Source: Pseudomonas sp. Seg1
GTDB taxonomy: Bacteria > Pseudomonadota > Gammaproteobacteria > Pseudomonadales > Pseudomonadaceae
NCBI RefSeq assembly: GCF_018326005.1
Contig: NZ_AP021903.1
Location: forward strand, 4,763,001 to 4,827,000
Direction: 5' to 3'
Length of the DNA stretch: 64,000 bases
This document shows positions 1 through 8,774 of this stretch, piece after piece (the first letter of the stretch is position 1; every line of letters starts with the position of its first letter). The notes beneath the pieces were generated by a model. That model worked only from the letters and a program-made list of their open reading frames with translations, made no database searches and had not been told where the DNA came from. Position numbers and translations under genes: made by a program.

Positions 1-502
1 CCAGCGGGCCCGGATCGAACACCACGTTGATCGAGTCCGGCAGCGCCAGCGTCCAGTCAAGCAGCGCCTGCGCCTTGCCCTCATGCAACAGGCTGTAGCC
101 GCTGAGGTAAACGTAATCGCCCGCTTCGGCCGCGACGCTGTTCAGATCATCAATCGTCACCTCTCCTTCGGCGCCGATGTAAGAAATGAAACTGCGCTCG
201 GCCGACGCATCGGTCAGCGCCACGCACAAACCGGTGTCGCGCTGCGCAGGCTCAATGATGCCGATGTGAATGCCCTCAGCGTTCATCGACTGCCGCGCCA
301 GATCGCCGAAACGACCGCTGCCATGGCGACCCAGGTAGACGACCGGTAAACCATTACGCACCGCTGCCGCCATCACGTTGAAACCGCCACCGGCCTCGAA
401 ACCGGCGGATTGCGCGAGCACGTCGCCACCAATCTGCGGCAGTTTTTCCACGGCCATGACCAGGTCAATGATGACCTGGCCGGTGTGCAACATCTTAGGC
501 AT
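1..502 (-). CDS. PfkB-family sugar/nucleoside kinase, N-terminal part (YegV-like)
   Basis: This gene starts at 502 and runs off the left edge, leaving about 167 N-terminal residues. The translation begins MPKMLHTGQVIIDLVM and contains the glycine-rich FEAGGGFNVMAAA segment near residue 40, typical of ribokinase/PfkB enzymes that phosphorylate a sugar or nucleoside with ATP. The catalytic DTxGAGD motif would lie outside the window and cannot be checked. The ATG overlaps the permease stop codon upstream (bases 495-502), so the two are probably translationally coupled. With the hydrolase, regulator and permease it resembles the E. coli yegTUV-yegW set. The exact substrate is unknown. Confidence 0.85.
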   Translation of the reverse strand, partial: MPKMLHTGQVIIDLVMAVEKLPQIGGDVLAQSAGFEAGGGFNVMAAAVRNGLPVVYLGRHGSGRFGDLARQSMNAEGIHIGIIEPAQRDTGLCVALTDASAERSFISYIGAEGEVTIDDLNSVAAEAGDYVYLSGYSLLHEGKAQALLDWTLALPDSINVVFDPGPL

Positions 503-1961
503 GTGCGTTCTCGACTTGCGCGGCACGGCGATCTTTCGCCCCGCCGAGGACTAGATAAATGCCACCGGCGACCACGAACGTCACGATCCAGCCGAGGCCG
601 TTGTGGCCCAGCCACGAGTCGGACAGAAAGCCCTTGAACCAGACGTTTTCAGCGGTGGTGCCAATGGTGGTGAAGCTGAAACCGAGCACGATGGCAATCG
701 CCCACGCGCCGAACGCGCGCCACTCGATGCCGCCGCGATACCAATAAGCGCTGCTTGGGCTGACATCGAGCAAATCGTTGGCGCTGTAGTAGTGACGATG
801 AATCAGGTCGACCACGAAGATCCCGACCCACGCGGTGATCGGCACCGCCAGCAGGGAAATGAAGGTAATGAACGGGCCGTAGAAGCTGTCGGCGATCAGC
901 ATGAAGTAGATCGAACCAGCGAAGATCGCCACGATGTCGACCACCACGGCGTAGACGCGTTTGACCTTCAGGCCCAGGGTCAGCGTGGTCAAACCGGCGG
1001 AGTACACCGAGAGGTTGTTCGACAGCAGCAGGCCGCCGAACGCGGTGATCAGGTACGGCACGGCCATCCACGTCGGCAGCATGTCGCGGATCGCCACGAT
1101 CGGGTCAGTCGCCGAGGCCAGATCATTGTTGCCTACCGACAGCAAACCGCCGAGGGTGATCAGCAGCACCAGCGGGATGCCCGCGCCAAACGCGGCGGAA
1201 GCGACTAGGCGCACGGCTTTGACACTGCGGTGCTGATAGCGCGACATGTCGGCACCTGCGTTGGCCCAACCGATACCGGTACCGGCGGCCATGGTGCCGA
1301 TGCCGATGATCATCGCGCTCATCGGTGCAGGCGTGGCGTTGAACACCGCGCTCCAGTCGATGGTGGCGCAGAGGAAACCGCCGACCAGAATATTCAGCGC
1401 GCCGAACACGTAGGTCGCCCACTTCTGGATCACCAGCAACGTGGCGTGGCCAAGGCCGGAAACCGACAAGGTCAGCAGCACAAAAATCGCGATGAAGATC
1501 AGCGTCAGCAGCGGCGCACTTTTCGCCTCGACCGGCGAGCCGAACAGGATCGAGCACAGCGACAGCAGCACGAAGGCGGCGGTGGTGGTGTTGACGGTTT
1601 CCCAGCCCAGTCGCGACATCAGCGAGACCAGCGTCGGGCCGATATTGCCGCGCACGCCGAAGATCGCACGCGACAAGGTCAGGCTCGGCGCGCGACCACG
1701 ACGACCGGCAATCGAGATGATCCCGACCACGGCGAACGAACCGGCGGCGCCGATTATCGCCACGATGATCGCCTGCCAGATCGCCAGCCCGCGAAACGCG
1801 ACCAGTGTGGCCCCCAGCGGCAAACCGAGAATGGAAATGTTGGCAGCGAACCAGACCCAGAACAGTTGCAGTGGATGCCCGTTGCACTCGGCTTCCGGCA
1901 CCGGTTCGATGCCGCGGGTTTCCAGTTGCCCGGCGCTTTGCCCGGCGTTTGATGAACTCAT
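495..1961 (-). CDS. NCS1-family nucleobase/nucleoside permease (CodB-like)
   Basis: This is a 488-residue inner-membrane protein with about 12 hydrophobic segments, matching the size and pattern of the nucleobase:cation symporter-1 family (cytosine, purine, allantoin or thiamine-precursor uptake). Family-like segments include ANISILGLPLGATLV near the N terminus and GIGWANAGADMSRYQ in the middle. The ATG at 1961 was chosen because AGGAGC lies eight bases before it; an upstream in-frame extension has no such site. Its stop overlaps the kinase start. Clustering with a glycohydrolase and a PfkB kinase suggests a nucleoside-like cargo, but that is inference. Confidence 0.88.
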   Translation of the reverse strand: MSSSNAGQSAGQLETRGIEPVPEAECNGHPLQLFWVWFAANISILGLPLGATLVAFRGLAIWQAIIVAIIGAAGSFAVVGIISIAGRRGRAPSLTLSRAIFGVRGNIGPTLVSLMSRLGWETVNTTTAAFVLLSLCSILFGSPVEAKSAPLLTLIFIAIFVLLTLSVSGLGHATLLVIQKWATYVFGALNILVGGFLCATIDWSAVFNATPAPMSAMIIGIGTMAAGTGIGWANAGADMSRYQHRSVKAVRLVASAAFGAGIPLVLLITLGGLLSVGNNDLASATDPIVAIRDMLPTWMAVPYLITAFGGLLLSNNLSVYSAGLTTLTLGLKVKRVYAVVVDIVAIFAGSIYFMLIADSFYGPFITFISLLAVPITAWVGIFVVDLIHRHYYSANDLLDVSPSSAYWYRGGIEWRAFGAWAIAIVLGFSFTTIGTTAENVWFKGFLSDSWLGHNGLGWIVTFVVAGGIYLVLGGAKDRRAAQVENAHA

Positions 1962-2088
1962 GAAAAATGCTCCTGTTTGCCTTTTTTGTGGTTGTGGCAA
2001 TGACGCATGACGACAAGACATCCCGGCCGTCCTGGGCCTGTCTGTGCGATCCATTGCGGGTTGGAAAAATAAAATCTGCGGTGCACCT

Positions 2089-2171
2089 ATCGCTGGCAAG
2101 TCAGCTCCACAGGTCCAGAGTGAACCTTAAGGTATGCACTATCCCTGTGGGAGCTGGCTTGCCAGCGATGG
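2089..2171. repeat. REP pair, GCTGGCTTGCCAGC type
   Basis: Two inverted copies of a Pseudomonas REP sequence (CGCTGGCAAG..AGCTCCACAG and CTGTGGGAGCTGGCTTGCCAGCG) face each other in the gap between the glycohydrolase and the permease. The left copy carries a one-base change. The hairpin may weaken read-through from the upstream genes. Confidence 0.85.
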
Positions 2172-2182
2172 CGTCAGTTCAA

Positions 2183-3181
2183 TCAGCGCAAAGCCAGCAG
2201 CCCCTGCACCAACGGTTCAAGCTCCAGATGATTGACCGCTTTGACCGTTTCAATCATCGGCACCGGCCAACTCCCAAGACCCAGGCAGGCCCCGAGCATT
2301 GCACCGAGAATCGCCGCGATGGTGTCGGTGTCACCACCCAGACTCGCCGCCATGCACAACGCCTCGAACGCAGTCATCTCACCGACCGCCACTTGCTGCG
2401 CCAGCGCAAACGACACCACCACCGACTCCTGCGACGCCACCGAAGTGCCGATCACGTCGTAGAGCAGATCCGCCAGCAGCGCCTTGTCGCTATCGACACT
2501 GATGGTGCGCGCCCAACTGATCCGCGAAGCAATACGTCCACCCGCCACCCAGTGCCCATGCGCTTCGGCTTGCTGAGCGATTTGCTGACCGAGGTTCAAC
2601 GCCTCGCCCAGGTCCATGCCGTTGATACCGGCAGAGACCACCGCCGCCACTGCCGCCGCACTGGAAATCCCCAGCGTGGTGTTGTGGGTCACCTGACAGG
2701 CTTGCACCACCGCCGCAATAAAGCGCTCGGGATCAGCCACATCTGCCGCGATCCCCACCGGAGTAATGCGCATCGCCGCGCCGTTGGTGGAGCCGTAACG
2801 CCCAGCCTCTTCCGGCGAATGACCGGCGAGGATCATTTCGATGGCACGTTTGGTCGACGGGCCGAGCAGGTCCTGCGAGCCCTTGGCCTGCATCGCCGCT
2901 TCCCACTCGATCAAGCGTTGCGCAAGGATTGCCGGTTCGATGCGGCCCTTGCCTTCGACCAATAACTCGCCAACCAGAATGGCCTGTTCGGTGTCGTCGG
3001 TGATCGAGCCTTTGGGCATGTTCGCGGCAATCGGTTGCAGCGGCCCGGCATCCTGTAGATCGGTGATTGTGCCGAAGCGGGTCTTGATCGTTTCACGGTT
3101 CAGCGATTGCGTCGGCATGCCCAGCGCATCACCGAGGGCCAGGCCATAAAACGCACCGAGGGCACGGTTGAGCGCGGTCAT
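2183..3181 (-). CDS. ADP-ribosylglycohydrolase family protein (YegU-like)
   Basis: This 332-residue protein carries the metal-binding signatures of the ADP-ribosylglycohydrolase (DraG/ARH) family: GDALGMP at residues 17-23, TDDTE at 61-65 and GGDTDT at 282-287. Family members hydrolyse N- or O-glycosidic bonds to ADP-ribose using two Mg or Mn ions. In this setting, beside a permease and a sugar kinase, a role in splitting an imported ribosylated compound is more likely than reversal of protein ADP-ribosylation; that is inference. Its ATG overlaps the regulator stop by four bases (ATGA), so both are probably co-translated. E. coli YegU has nearly the same length. Confidence 0.88.
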   Translation of the reverse strand: MTALNRALGAFYGLALGDALGMPTQSLNRETIKTRFGTITDLQDAGPLQPIAANMPKGSITDDTEQAILVGELLVEGKGRIEPAILAQRLIEWEAAMQAKGSQDLLGPSTKRAIEMILAGHSPEEAGRYGSTNGAAMRITPVGIAADVADPERFIAAVVQACQVTHNTTLGISSAAAVAAVVSAGINGMDLGEALNLGQQIAQQAEAHGHWVAGGRIASRISWARTISVDSDKALLADLLYDVIGTSVASQESVVVSFALAQQVAVGEMTAFEALCMAASLGGDTDTIAAILGAMLGACLGLGSWPVPMIETVKAVNHLELEPLVQGLLALR

Positions 3182-3891
3182 TTCGATTCTCCAAATTGCA
3201 GGTGCAGACGGAAGTGCACCGGGTCGAGCAGGCTTTCGACCTGCTCCATGAAGCGGTTCTGTCGGTCGTAAGTGGTGCGCAGAGCCTTGAGAAACACTGT
3301 GCCGAGCGGACGGCCAAGCAGTTCAGCATCTTCGGCATTGAGCGGTTCAGCGCCGATCCACTGATCGCCGCGCTCGCCAATGTAGCCGTAGGCGGCCAGG
3401 GTGATGGTCAGGGAGTTGTCGATCAGACCGACGCGCGGCAGGCTTTCCAGGCCGCCGGTGGCCGGCATCAATGAGCGTTCGAGGGACACCAGCGTGCCGT
3501 CATTGGCACGGCGGCGACGGTCGAGGGTAATGAATTTCTCAGTGCCGAAAACGGCCAGCAGATCGGGCCGGGTCACGGCTTCCAGACGCAGCACTTCGGT
3601 GTTGATCAGCGCCCCGCTGTCGGCCAGCGCCTGCGCCCAGCCGCTACGCTGGTCGAGTACCACACCGTCAAACGTGACGATGGAACCGACACCGCTTTGC
3701 GTGGCGATGTAATTGCGCCGCTTCAGTTCGGCCAGCGCTTCGCGCAGCGTGCCGCGGCTGACCTTGAATTCCTGAGCCAACTGATGCTCGCCGGGCAATA
3801 GAAAGCCGTCCTCCATAAGGCCGCTTTCGATGCGCCGGACGAGTTCGTCGACCACCCGTTGTTTCTTGTCAAATCGTACCTGTCTAATCAT
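3178..3891 (-). CDS. GntR-family transcriptional regulator with UTRA domain (YegW-like)
   Basis: This 237-residue regulator has an N-terminal winged helix (recognition region QLAQEFKVSRGTLREALAEL, about residues 37-56) and a C-terminal ligand-binding domain of UTRA type from about residue 90. It is the first gene of the minus-strand cluster and overlaps the glycohydrolase by ATGA, which suggests it controls this operon and itself. The ATG at 3891 begins MIRQVRFDKKQ; longer frames upstream have proline-rich sequence unlike the family. The Shine-Dalgarno is weak. The effector is unknown, presumably a nucleoside or phosphorylated sugar. Confidence 0.87.
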   Translation of the reverse strand: MIRQVRFDKKQRVVDELVRRIESGLMEDGFLLPGEHQLAQEFKVSRGTLREALAELKRRNYIATQSGVGSIVTFDGVVLDQRSGWAQALADSGALINTEVLRLEAVTRPDLLAVFGTEKFITLDRRRRANDGTLVSLERSLMPATGGLESLPRVGLIDNSLTITLAAYGYIGERGDQWIGAEPLNAEDAELLGRPLGTVFLKALRTTYDRQNRFMEQVESLLDPVHFRLHLQFGESK

Positions 3892-3972
3892 GTACAAAGT
3901 GATAACCGAAACGGGCCAGGGCGGGCAAGGAATATTTGGGGAAGGTGACAAAAGGCGGGACTTGATGCGATT

Positions 3973-4066
3973 CCCTGTGGGAGCGAGCCTGCTCGCGATG
4001 ACGTCGGCACTTTCAGCATCGATGTGACTGAAAGAACGCTATCGCGAGCAGGCTCACTCCTACAAA
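3973..4066. repeat. REP pair, GCCTGCTCGCGA type
   Basis: CTGTGGGAGCGAGCCTGCTCGCGATG and its inverted partner CTATCGCGAGCAGGCTCACTCCTAC are separated by about 40 bases. They lie upstream of the GntR gene and downstream of araH. Confidence 0.9.
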
Positions 4067-4106
4067 GGTTATGCGTCGAACCGTAAATTCTGCTTTAACC
4101 GCAAAT

Positions 4107-4202
4107 CCCTGTGGGAGCTGGCTTGCCAGCGATAGCGGCGGCACATTCAGAACTGATGTTGAATGACCCGCCCCAATCGCTGGCAAGCCAGCTCCCACAG
4201 GT
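4107..4202. repeat. REP pair, GCTGGCTTGCCAGC type
   Basis: A second, different REP pair (CCCTGTGGGAGCTGGCTTGCC and its inverted copy) lies just downstream of the araH stop. It is almost perfectly symmetric and could act as an mRNA 3' stabiliser or transcription barrier. Confidence 0.9.
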
Positions 4203-4235
4203 TTAAGTGCTGAAGCCAACTCGGAGAGAATGGAT

Positions 4236-5207
4236 CTAGCGCTGTTTCAGTCGATCGATGACCACAGCCAACAGCAAAATCGAACCCCGAATCACATACT
4301 GATAAAACGTGTCGATGTTCTTCAGGTTCATCGCATTCTCGATAATCGCCAGAATCAACACCCCGGCAATCACATGCCGAATCATCCCGATCCCGCCGCT
4401 CAGCGACACCCCGCCCAACACGCAAGCCGAAATCACCGTCAGCTCGAAACCCTGGCCGATCATCGGCTGCCCGGACGTCATCCGCGACGCCAGAATCACC
4501 CCGGCCAGCGCACCAATCACACCGTGCACGGCAAAGATGATGATCTTGGTGCGATCGACGTTAACGCCCGCCAGCAGCGCCGCTTCCTGGTTGCCACCAA
4601 TGGCCATGGTGTTGCGCCCGTAGGTGGTGTAATTCAGCAGCCAGCCGAAAAACAGGAAGCAGACGATAGTAATCAGAATCGGCACCGGCACACCAAACAA
4701 CTGACCATTACCGAAGACGAAGAACGATTCCTGCGACACGCCCACCGCTTTGCCGTTGGCAAAAATGTACGCCAGGCCACGAACAATCTGCATGGTCGCC
4801 AACGTAGTGATCAACGCATTGACCCGCAATTTGGCAATCACAATCCCGTTGATCAGCCCGACAATCAGACCCATCACCAACGCTGCGCTGACGCCGAGAA
4901 ACACGCTGTTGGTGTCACGCATCACCACCGCCGCGACCACGCCGGCGCAAGCAATCACCGAACCCACCGAAAGGTCAAAATGCCCCGACGCCAGGCAGTA
5001 CAACATCGTGCACGCGGCAATCCCGGTGGTGGAAATCGCCAGGCCCAAACCACGCATGTTCAGCGGCGAAAGGAAGTTGTCGATCAGCAGCGTGCAGGCC
5101 ACGAAGATACCGACGGCTGCCAACAGCATGACCCAGTCATCGAGGAAGCGCCGCATATCCAAAGGTTTGCGCTCGGTCGGCAGGGTTTCTTTCTGGGTTG
5201 TCATCAT
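4236..5207 (-). CDS. araH: L-arabinose ABC transporter permease
   Basis: This 323-residue inner-membrane protein has about ten hydrophobic segments and the branched-chain/ribose permease motifs SGHFDLSVGSV near residue 80 and VLGGVSLSGGIG near the C terminus. It forms the channel of an ABC importer with AraG. It is last in araFGH, nine bases after the araG stop. Of the possible starts (GTG 5213, ATG 5207, ATG 5204), ATG 5207 has GAGGTG about five bases upstream. The specificity call rests on the partner AraF resembling the E. coli L-arabinose binding protein. Confidence 0.9.
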   Translation of the reverse strand: MMTTQKETLPTERKPLDMRRFLDDWVMLLAAVGIFVACTLLIDNFLSPLNMRGLGLAISTTGIAACTMLYCLASGHFDLSVGSVIACAGVVAAVVMRDTNSVFLGVSAALVMGLIVGLINGIVIAKLRVNALITTLATMQIVRGLAYIFANGKAVGVSQESFFVFGNGQLFGVPVPILITIVCFLFFGWLLNYTTYGRNTMAIGGNQEAALLAGVNVDRTKIIIFAVHGVIGALAGVILASRMTSGQPMIGQGFELTVISACVLGGVSLSGGIGMIRHVIAGVLILAIIENAMNLKNIDTFYQYVIRGSILLLAVVIDRLKQR

Positions 5208-5216
5208 AGTCACCTC

Positions 5217-6758
5217 TCAGTTCGCCACGCCGTCAGCGCGGTGGCGCGGCAAAGCCAGTTGCAGCAAGTTGGATTCATTGGCCTGGTCACGGCTGACTTC
5301 GCCGCGCAGGGCGCCTTCGCAGAGCACCAGAATGCGGTCGGAAATGCCCATCACTTCCATCAGGTCGCTGGACACCACGATCACCGAAATACCCTCGGCG
5401 GCGAGGTTATGGATGATCTGGTAAATCTCGGCCTTGGCACCGATGTCGATGCCACGGGTCGGTTCGTCGAGCAGCAGGACTTTCATCGGCATGGATAACC
5501 AGCGGCCAAGAATGGCCTTCTGCTGATTGCCGCCGGAGAGGAATTTGATCTGCTGGCCGGCATGCGGGGTTTTCACTTTCAACGCCTTGATTTGCTTGTC
5601 GGCGTTGCCCTTTTCCCACAGCCCGCGAATCAGGCAGCCGAGGCCGGAGTTGGCTCCGCGCGCACTGATGTTGATGTTCTCGGCAACGCTGGCGAGCGGA
5701 ATGATCCCTTCCTTTTTACGGTCTTCTGGGCACAGCAAAATTCCGGCTGCGATGGCATCGCGCGGTGAGCGCAGTTTCAGTTCATGACCGCGCAATTCAA
5801 GACGGCCGGCGGTGTTGCGCTCAAGACCACTGAGCAGGCGAAACAACTCGGTGCGCCCTGCCCCGACCAGCCCGAACAGGCCGAGAATCTCGCCTTTATG
5901 CGCCTCGAAACTGATCGGCTCACGCAGGCCCGGGCCGAGCAGGCCGTCGACTTTCAGCGCCACTGCGCCGCGTGGGCGATGGCGGTAATCGTAGATGTCC
6001 TGAATGTCGCGGCCGACCATGCAGGTCACCAGTTGATCGTGGGTCAATTGGCTCATGTCGTCGAAGGTACGTACGAATCGGCCGTCCTTGAACACCGTCA
6101 CCGCGTCGCAGATACGGAACACTTCTTCCATGCGATGGGAGACATAAAGCACGACTTTGCCTTCGTCACGCAGGCGCCCGATGATCGCCATCAACCGGTC
6201 GATTTCGCGGGCCGAGAGGCTGCTGGTCGGTTCGTCGAAGGCAATCACATGGGCGCCGCGCGACAGCGCCTTGGCGATTTCCACCAGTTGCCGCTGGCCG
6301 AGCGACAAGCGGCCGACCTTGGTCTGCGGATCGATCTCATCAGCCAGGCCTTTGAGGCAGTCCAACGCCTGCTGGCGCAACGTACCGCGATTGATCAGGC
6401 CGAAGCTGGCCGGCAGGTGACCGAGAAACAGGTTCTCGGCCACGGTCATTTCCGGCACCAGATGCAGCTCCTGGTGAATCACCGCGACGCCGCTGCCGAT
6501 GCTGTCGGCGGTGGACTTGAAGGCCATCGTCCGCTCGCCGATCTGCAACTCGCCGCTGCTCGGAATGTAGGCGCCGCCGAGGATTTTCAGCAGGGTCGAT
6601 TTGCCGGCGCCGTTTTCACCCATCAGTGCATGGACTTGTCCTGGATGGGCGACGAAGCTGATGCCGTCCAGCGCCTTCACACCGGGGAAGGTTTTACCGA
6701 TCCCGTTGAAGCGCAGACTGCCGCCGCTGTTGTCATTTGTCTGTACTTGCGCGTGCAT
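5217..6758 (-). CDS. araG: L-arabinose ABC transporter ATP-binding protein
   Basis: This 513-residue protein has two fused ATPase domains, the layout of sugar importers of the CUT2 class. The first has Walker A GENGAGKST at residues 48-56 and the Walker B/DEPTSSLS segment; the second has the signature LSGGNQQKAILGRWL and LLDEPTRGIDIGA. It energises arabinose uptake through AraH on the cytoplasmic face. The ATG at 6758 has AGAGGTG immediately upstream; a GTG nine bases earlier would overlap that site. It lies 54 bases after araF and just before araH. Confidence 0.93.
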   Translation of the reverse strand: MHAQVQTNDNSGGSLRFNGIGKTFPGVKALDGISFVAHPGQVHALMGENGAGKSTLLKILGGAYIPSSGELQIGERTMAFKSTADSIGSGVAVIHQELHLVPEMTVAENLFLGHLPASFGLINRGTLRQQALDCLKGLADEIDPQTKVGRLSLGQRQLVEIAKALSRGAHVIAFDEPTSSLSAREIDRLMAIIGRLRDEGKVVLYVSHRMEEVFRICDAVTVFKDGRFVRTFDDMSQLTHDQLVTCMVGRDIQDIYDYRHRPRGAVALKVDGLLGPGLREPISFEAHKGEILGLFGLVGAGRTELFRLLSGLERNTAGRLELRGHELKLRSPRDAIAAGILLCPEDRKKEGIIPLASVAENINISARGANSGLGCLIRGLWEKGNADKQIKALKVKTPHAGQQIKFLSGGNQQKAILGRWLSMPMKVLLLDEPTRGIDIGAKAEIYQIIHNLAAEGISVIVVSSDLMEVMGISDRILVLCEGALRGEVSRDQANESNLLQLALPRHRADGVAN

Positions 6759-6812
6759 TTGAACCACCTCTTCACACGATCAGACGGCCCGGCTGTCCGG
6801 GCCGTTGCGACG

Positions 6813-7817
6813 TCAGTTCCACAAGCCGATTTTTTCCAGCTCTTGCTTGAAGTTCTCGCGGGTGATCAAGGTGACGTCGTCCATGGCCGTGTACTTCGGC
6901 GGTTCTTTGCCGGTGGTGACCCACTCGTACATCATCTCGGCGGTCTTGTAGCCTTCGATGTGCGGGCTTGGCAGCATCGAACCGAAGAAGCCACTGTTAG
7001 GCTTTTTCAGTTCGCCGATGGCGTCAGTGCCATTGATGCCGATGCCGATCACATTGGTCGCGGCAAAACCGGCGGCTTCGGTGGCGCGCACGCCGCCGAG
7101 CACGGTGTTGTCGTTCATGCCGCCAATGATCAGGTTCTTCGCCGCACTCGGCAGTTTCACCAACGCCGAGTTGGTGGCGTCCATGCTGCCCGGCACGTCG
7201 AGGGTTTTCAGCGCGGCGAACAGAATGTGGTCCTTCGGCATGCCGGCGTCTTCGAGGGATTTCACCGAGCCGTCGGTGCGCTTCTTGCCGGTGTCGAGTT
7301 CGTTGTAGGTGTTGACCACCGCATAGGTGTCTTTCCAGTCCCAGTTACGCTTCTTGGCTTCGGCGACCATCGCGTTGCCCTGCTTCTGGCCGACTTCGAA
7401 CGCGGCCATGCCGAGGTACGGCACGTCTTCCATGAACTTACCGTTGGCGTCGACGAAACGGTCATCGACGGCGATGACTTTGAGGTCATTGAGCTTGGCT
7501 TTGGCCATGATGGCCGGGCCGAGCGACACGTCCGGGGGGCAGATCACGAAGCCCTTGGCACCGTTGGCCGCGAGGCTGTCGATGGCCGAGAGGGTTTTCT
7601 CGCCGTCCGGTACAGCGATCTTGATCAGTTCAAAGCCCTTGTCCTTCGCGGCTTTCTCGGCGAAAGCCCATTCGGTCTGGAACCACGGCTCTTCCGCCTG
7701 CTTGACCAGAAAACCGATTTTCACGGTATCGGCAGCGAGCAGCGCACTGCTCAGGCTGAACGCGGTGACCGCCAGGGCGGCACTGCACAGGGTACGAATC
7801 CCGAAACGACGTTTCAT
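6813..7817 (-). CDS. araF: L-arabinose-binding periplasmic protein
   Basis: This 334-residue solute-binding protein has a Sec signal peptide (KRR start, hydrophobic stretch, likely cut after LLA near residue 28). The mature start, KIGFLVKQAEEPWFQTEW, and IKIAVPDGEKTLSAIDSLAA, closely match E. coli AraF as remembered, including the GMNDNTVLGGVRATE region. It captures L-arabinose in the periplasm and delivers it to AraGH. The ATG at 7817 follows AAGGAG; an ATG-like codon 30 bases upstream lacks one. Its upstream gap holds the candidate operator TCGTATGATGATT. Confidence 0.93.
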   Translation of the reverse strand: MKRRFGIRTLCSAALAVTAFSLSSALLAADTVKIGFLVKQAEEPWFQTEWAFAEKAAKDKGFELIKIAVPDGEKTLSAIDSLAANGAKGFVICPPDVSLGPAIMAKAKLNDLKVIAVDDRFVDANGKFMEDVPYLGMAAFEVGQKQGNAMVAEAKKRNWDWKDTYAVVNTYNELDTGKKRTDGSVKSLEDAGMPKDHILFAALKTLDVPGSMDATNSALVKLPSAAKNLIIGGMNDNTVLGGVRATEAAGFAATNVIGIGINGTDAIGELKKPNSGFFGSMLPSPHIEGYKTAEMMYEWVTTGKEPPKYTAMDDVTLITRENFKQELEKIGLWN

Positions 7818-7895
7818 AAGCTGACTCCTTGTTATTTTTTTGAGCAAATTTTGAAAAGCGTTAAAGCAAGGTTCTGCAAAGCCTGTTGAAAATAG

Positions 7896-7913
7896 TCATA
7901 TCGTATGATGATT
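7896..7913 (-). promoter_or_regulatory. Candidate operator upstream of araF
   Basis: The araF leader contains the perfect inverted repeat TCATA-TCG-TATGA (7896-7908). The 13 bases TCGTATGATGATT within it (7901-7913) recur upstream of the FCD-type GntR regulator gene near 10802. FCD regulators commonly bind short interrupted palindromes, so this is a reasonable site for that regulator. Binding is inferred. Confidence 0.55.
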
Positions 7914-7952
7914 GGATTTCAAGCGGATTTATCCGCATGGAAGCCGCAGTGT

Positions 7953-8771
7953 TCAGTCGTGGTACATCACCGAACGACCACCATCGATGGTGATACATGA
8001 AGCATTGATAAACGGCGCTTCGTCGCTAGCCAGAAACACTGCCGTCATCGCCACTTCCAGCGGCTGACCGATGCGTTTTGGCGGATGCAGATCAAAGGCG
8101 CGTTGGCGTTCGGCGTGCGGGTCGGCAAAGCCGTTCCAGTAATCGACGTTCAGTTGCGTTTCGATGTAGCCCGGGGCGATGGCGTTGACGCGAATGCCCT
8201 TGGCCGCATATTCGATGCCGAGTGCGCGGGTCAGTCCAAGCAAGCCGTGCTTGGCCACCGGATACGGGAAGCAACCGGGGATGATGTGGCTGGAATGGGT
8301 CGAGGCAATGTTGATGATGCTGCCGACGCCCTGCTCGATCATCTGCGGCAGCACTGCTTTGCAGCCATACCAGGCGCCGTCGAGGTCGATGGCGAAGCAG
8401 CGATGCCAGTCTTCTTCGGTCATTTGCAGTGGATCACGGAACACATTGACCCCGGCGCAGTTGACCAGCACGTCGATGCGGCCATGCAGTTCGACTGCAC
8501 GTCTGGCCATAGCGTGAAGATCCTGCTGACGTGACACATCAGTCTTGAGTGCCTGCACGTCAAAGCCCTGTTCGCGCCATTGGGCGGCGACTTTCTCGAC
8601 CTTTTCCGCTTGAATGTCGCTGATCACCAGTTTGGCTTGTTGCGAGGCAAAGGCTGCAACGATGGCTTCACCGATGCCTTGGGCAGCACCAGTCAACAGC
8701 ACGACCTTGTTTTGCAGACGCTCACCCTTCGGCGGTGCGGGCACCGGCGGCAGGGAAAGAGGTTCAGCCAT
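7953..8771 (-). CDS. Short-chain dehydrogenase, probable L-arabinose 1-dehydrogenase
   Basis: This 272-residue SDR enzyme has TGAAQGIG (27-34) for NAD(P) binding, NCAG (104-107), and the catalytic Ser region NIASTHSS with Tyr170/Lys174 in YPVAK. It probably oxidises L-arabinose to the lactone, which the neighbouring SMP-30 protein would open, the first two steps of the non-phosphorylating pentose pathway. The substrate is inferred from araFGH; D-galactose or L-fucose are alternatives. CAGGAG precedes the ATG and lies within the last codons of a 50-codon upstream frame whose TGA is three bases before this ATG. Confidence 0.85.
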   Translation of the reverse strand: MAEPLSLPPVPAPPKGERLQNKVVLLTGAAQGIGEAIVAAFASQQAKLVISDIQAEKVEKVAAQWREQGFDVQALKTDVSRQQDLHAMARRAVELHGRIDVLVNCAGVNVFRDPLQMTEEDWHRCFAIDLDGAWYGCKAVLPQMIEQGVGSIINIASTHSSHIIPGCFPYPVAKHGLLGLTRALGIEYAAKGIRVNAIAPGYIETQLNVDYWNGFADPHAERQRAFDLHPPKRIGQPLEVAMTAVFLASDEAPFINASCITIDGGRSVMYHD

Positions 8772-8774
8772 GGA

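Noticed and set aside
4230..7889. Long plus-strand frames (422 and 701 codons) opposite araH, araG and araF
   Set aside because: They lie wholly opposite confident genes and have His/Gln/Arg-rich composition with no motif; they are shadows.
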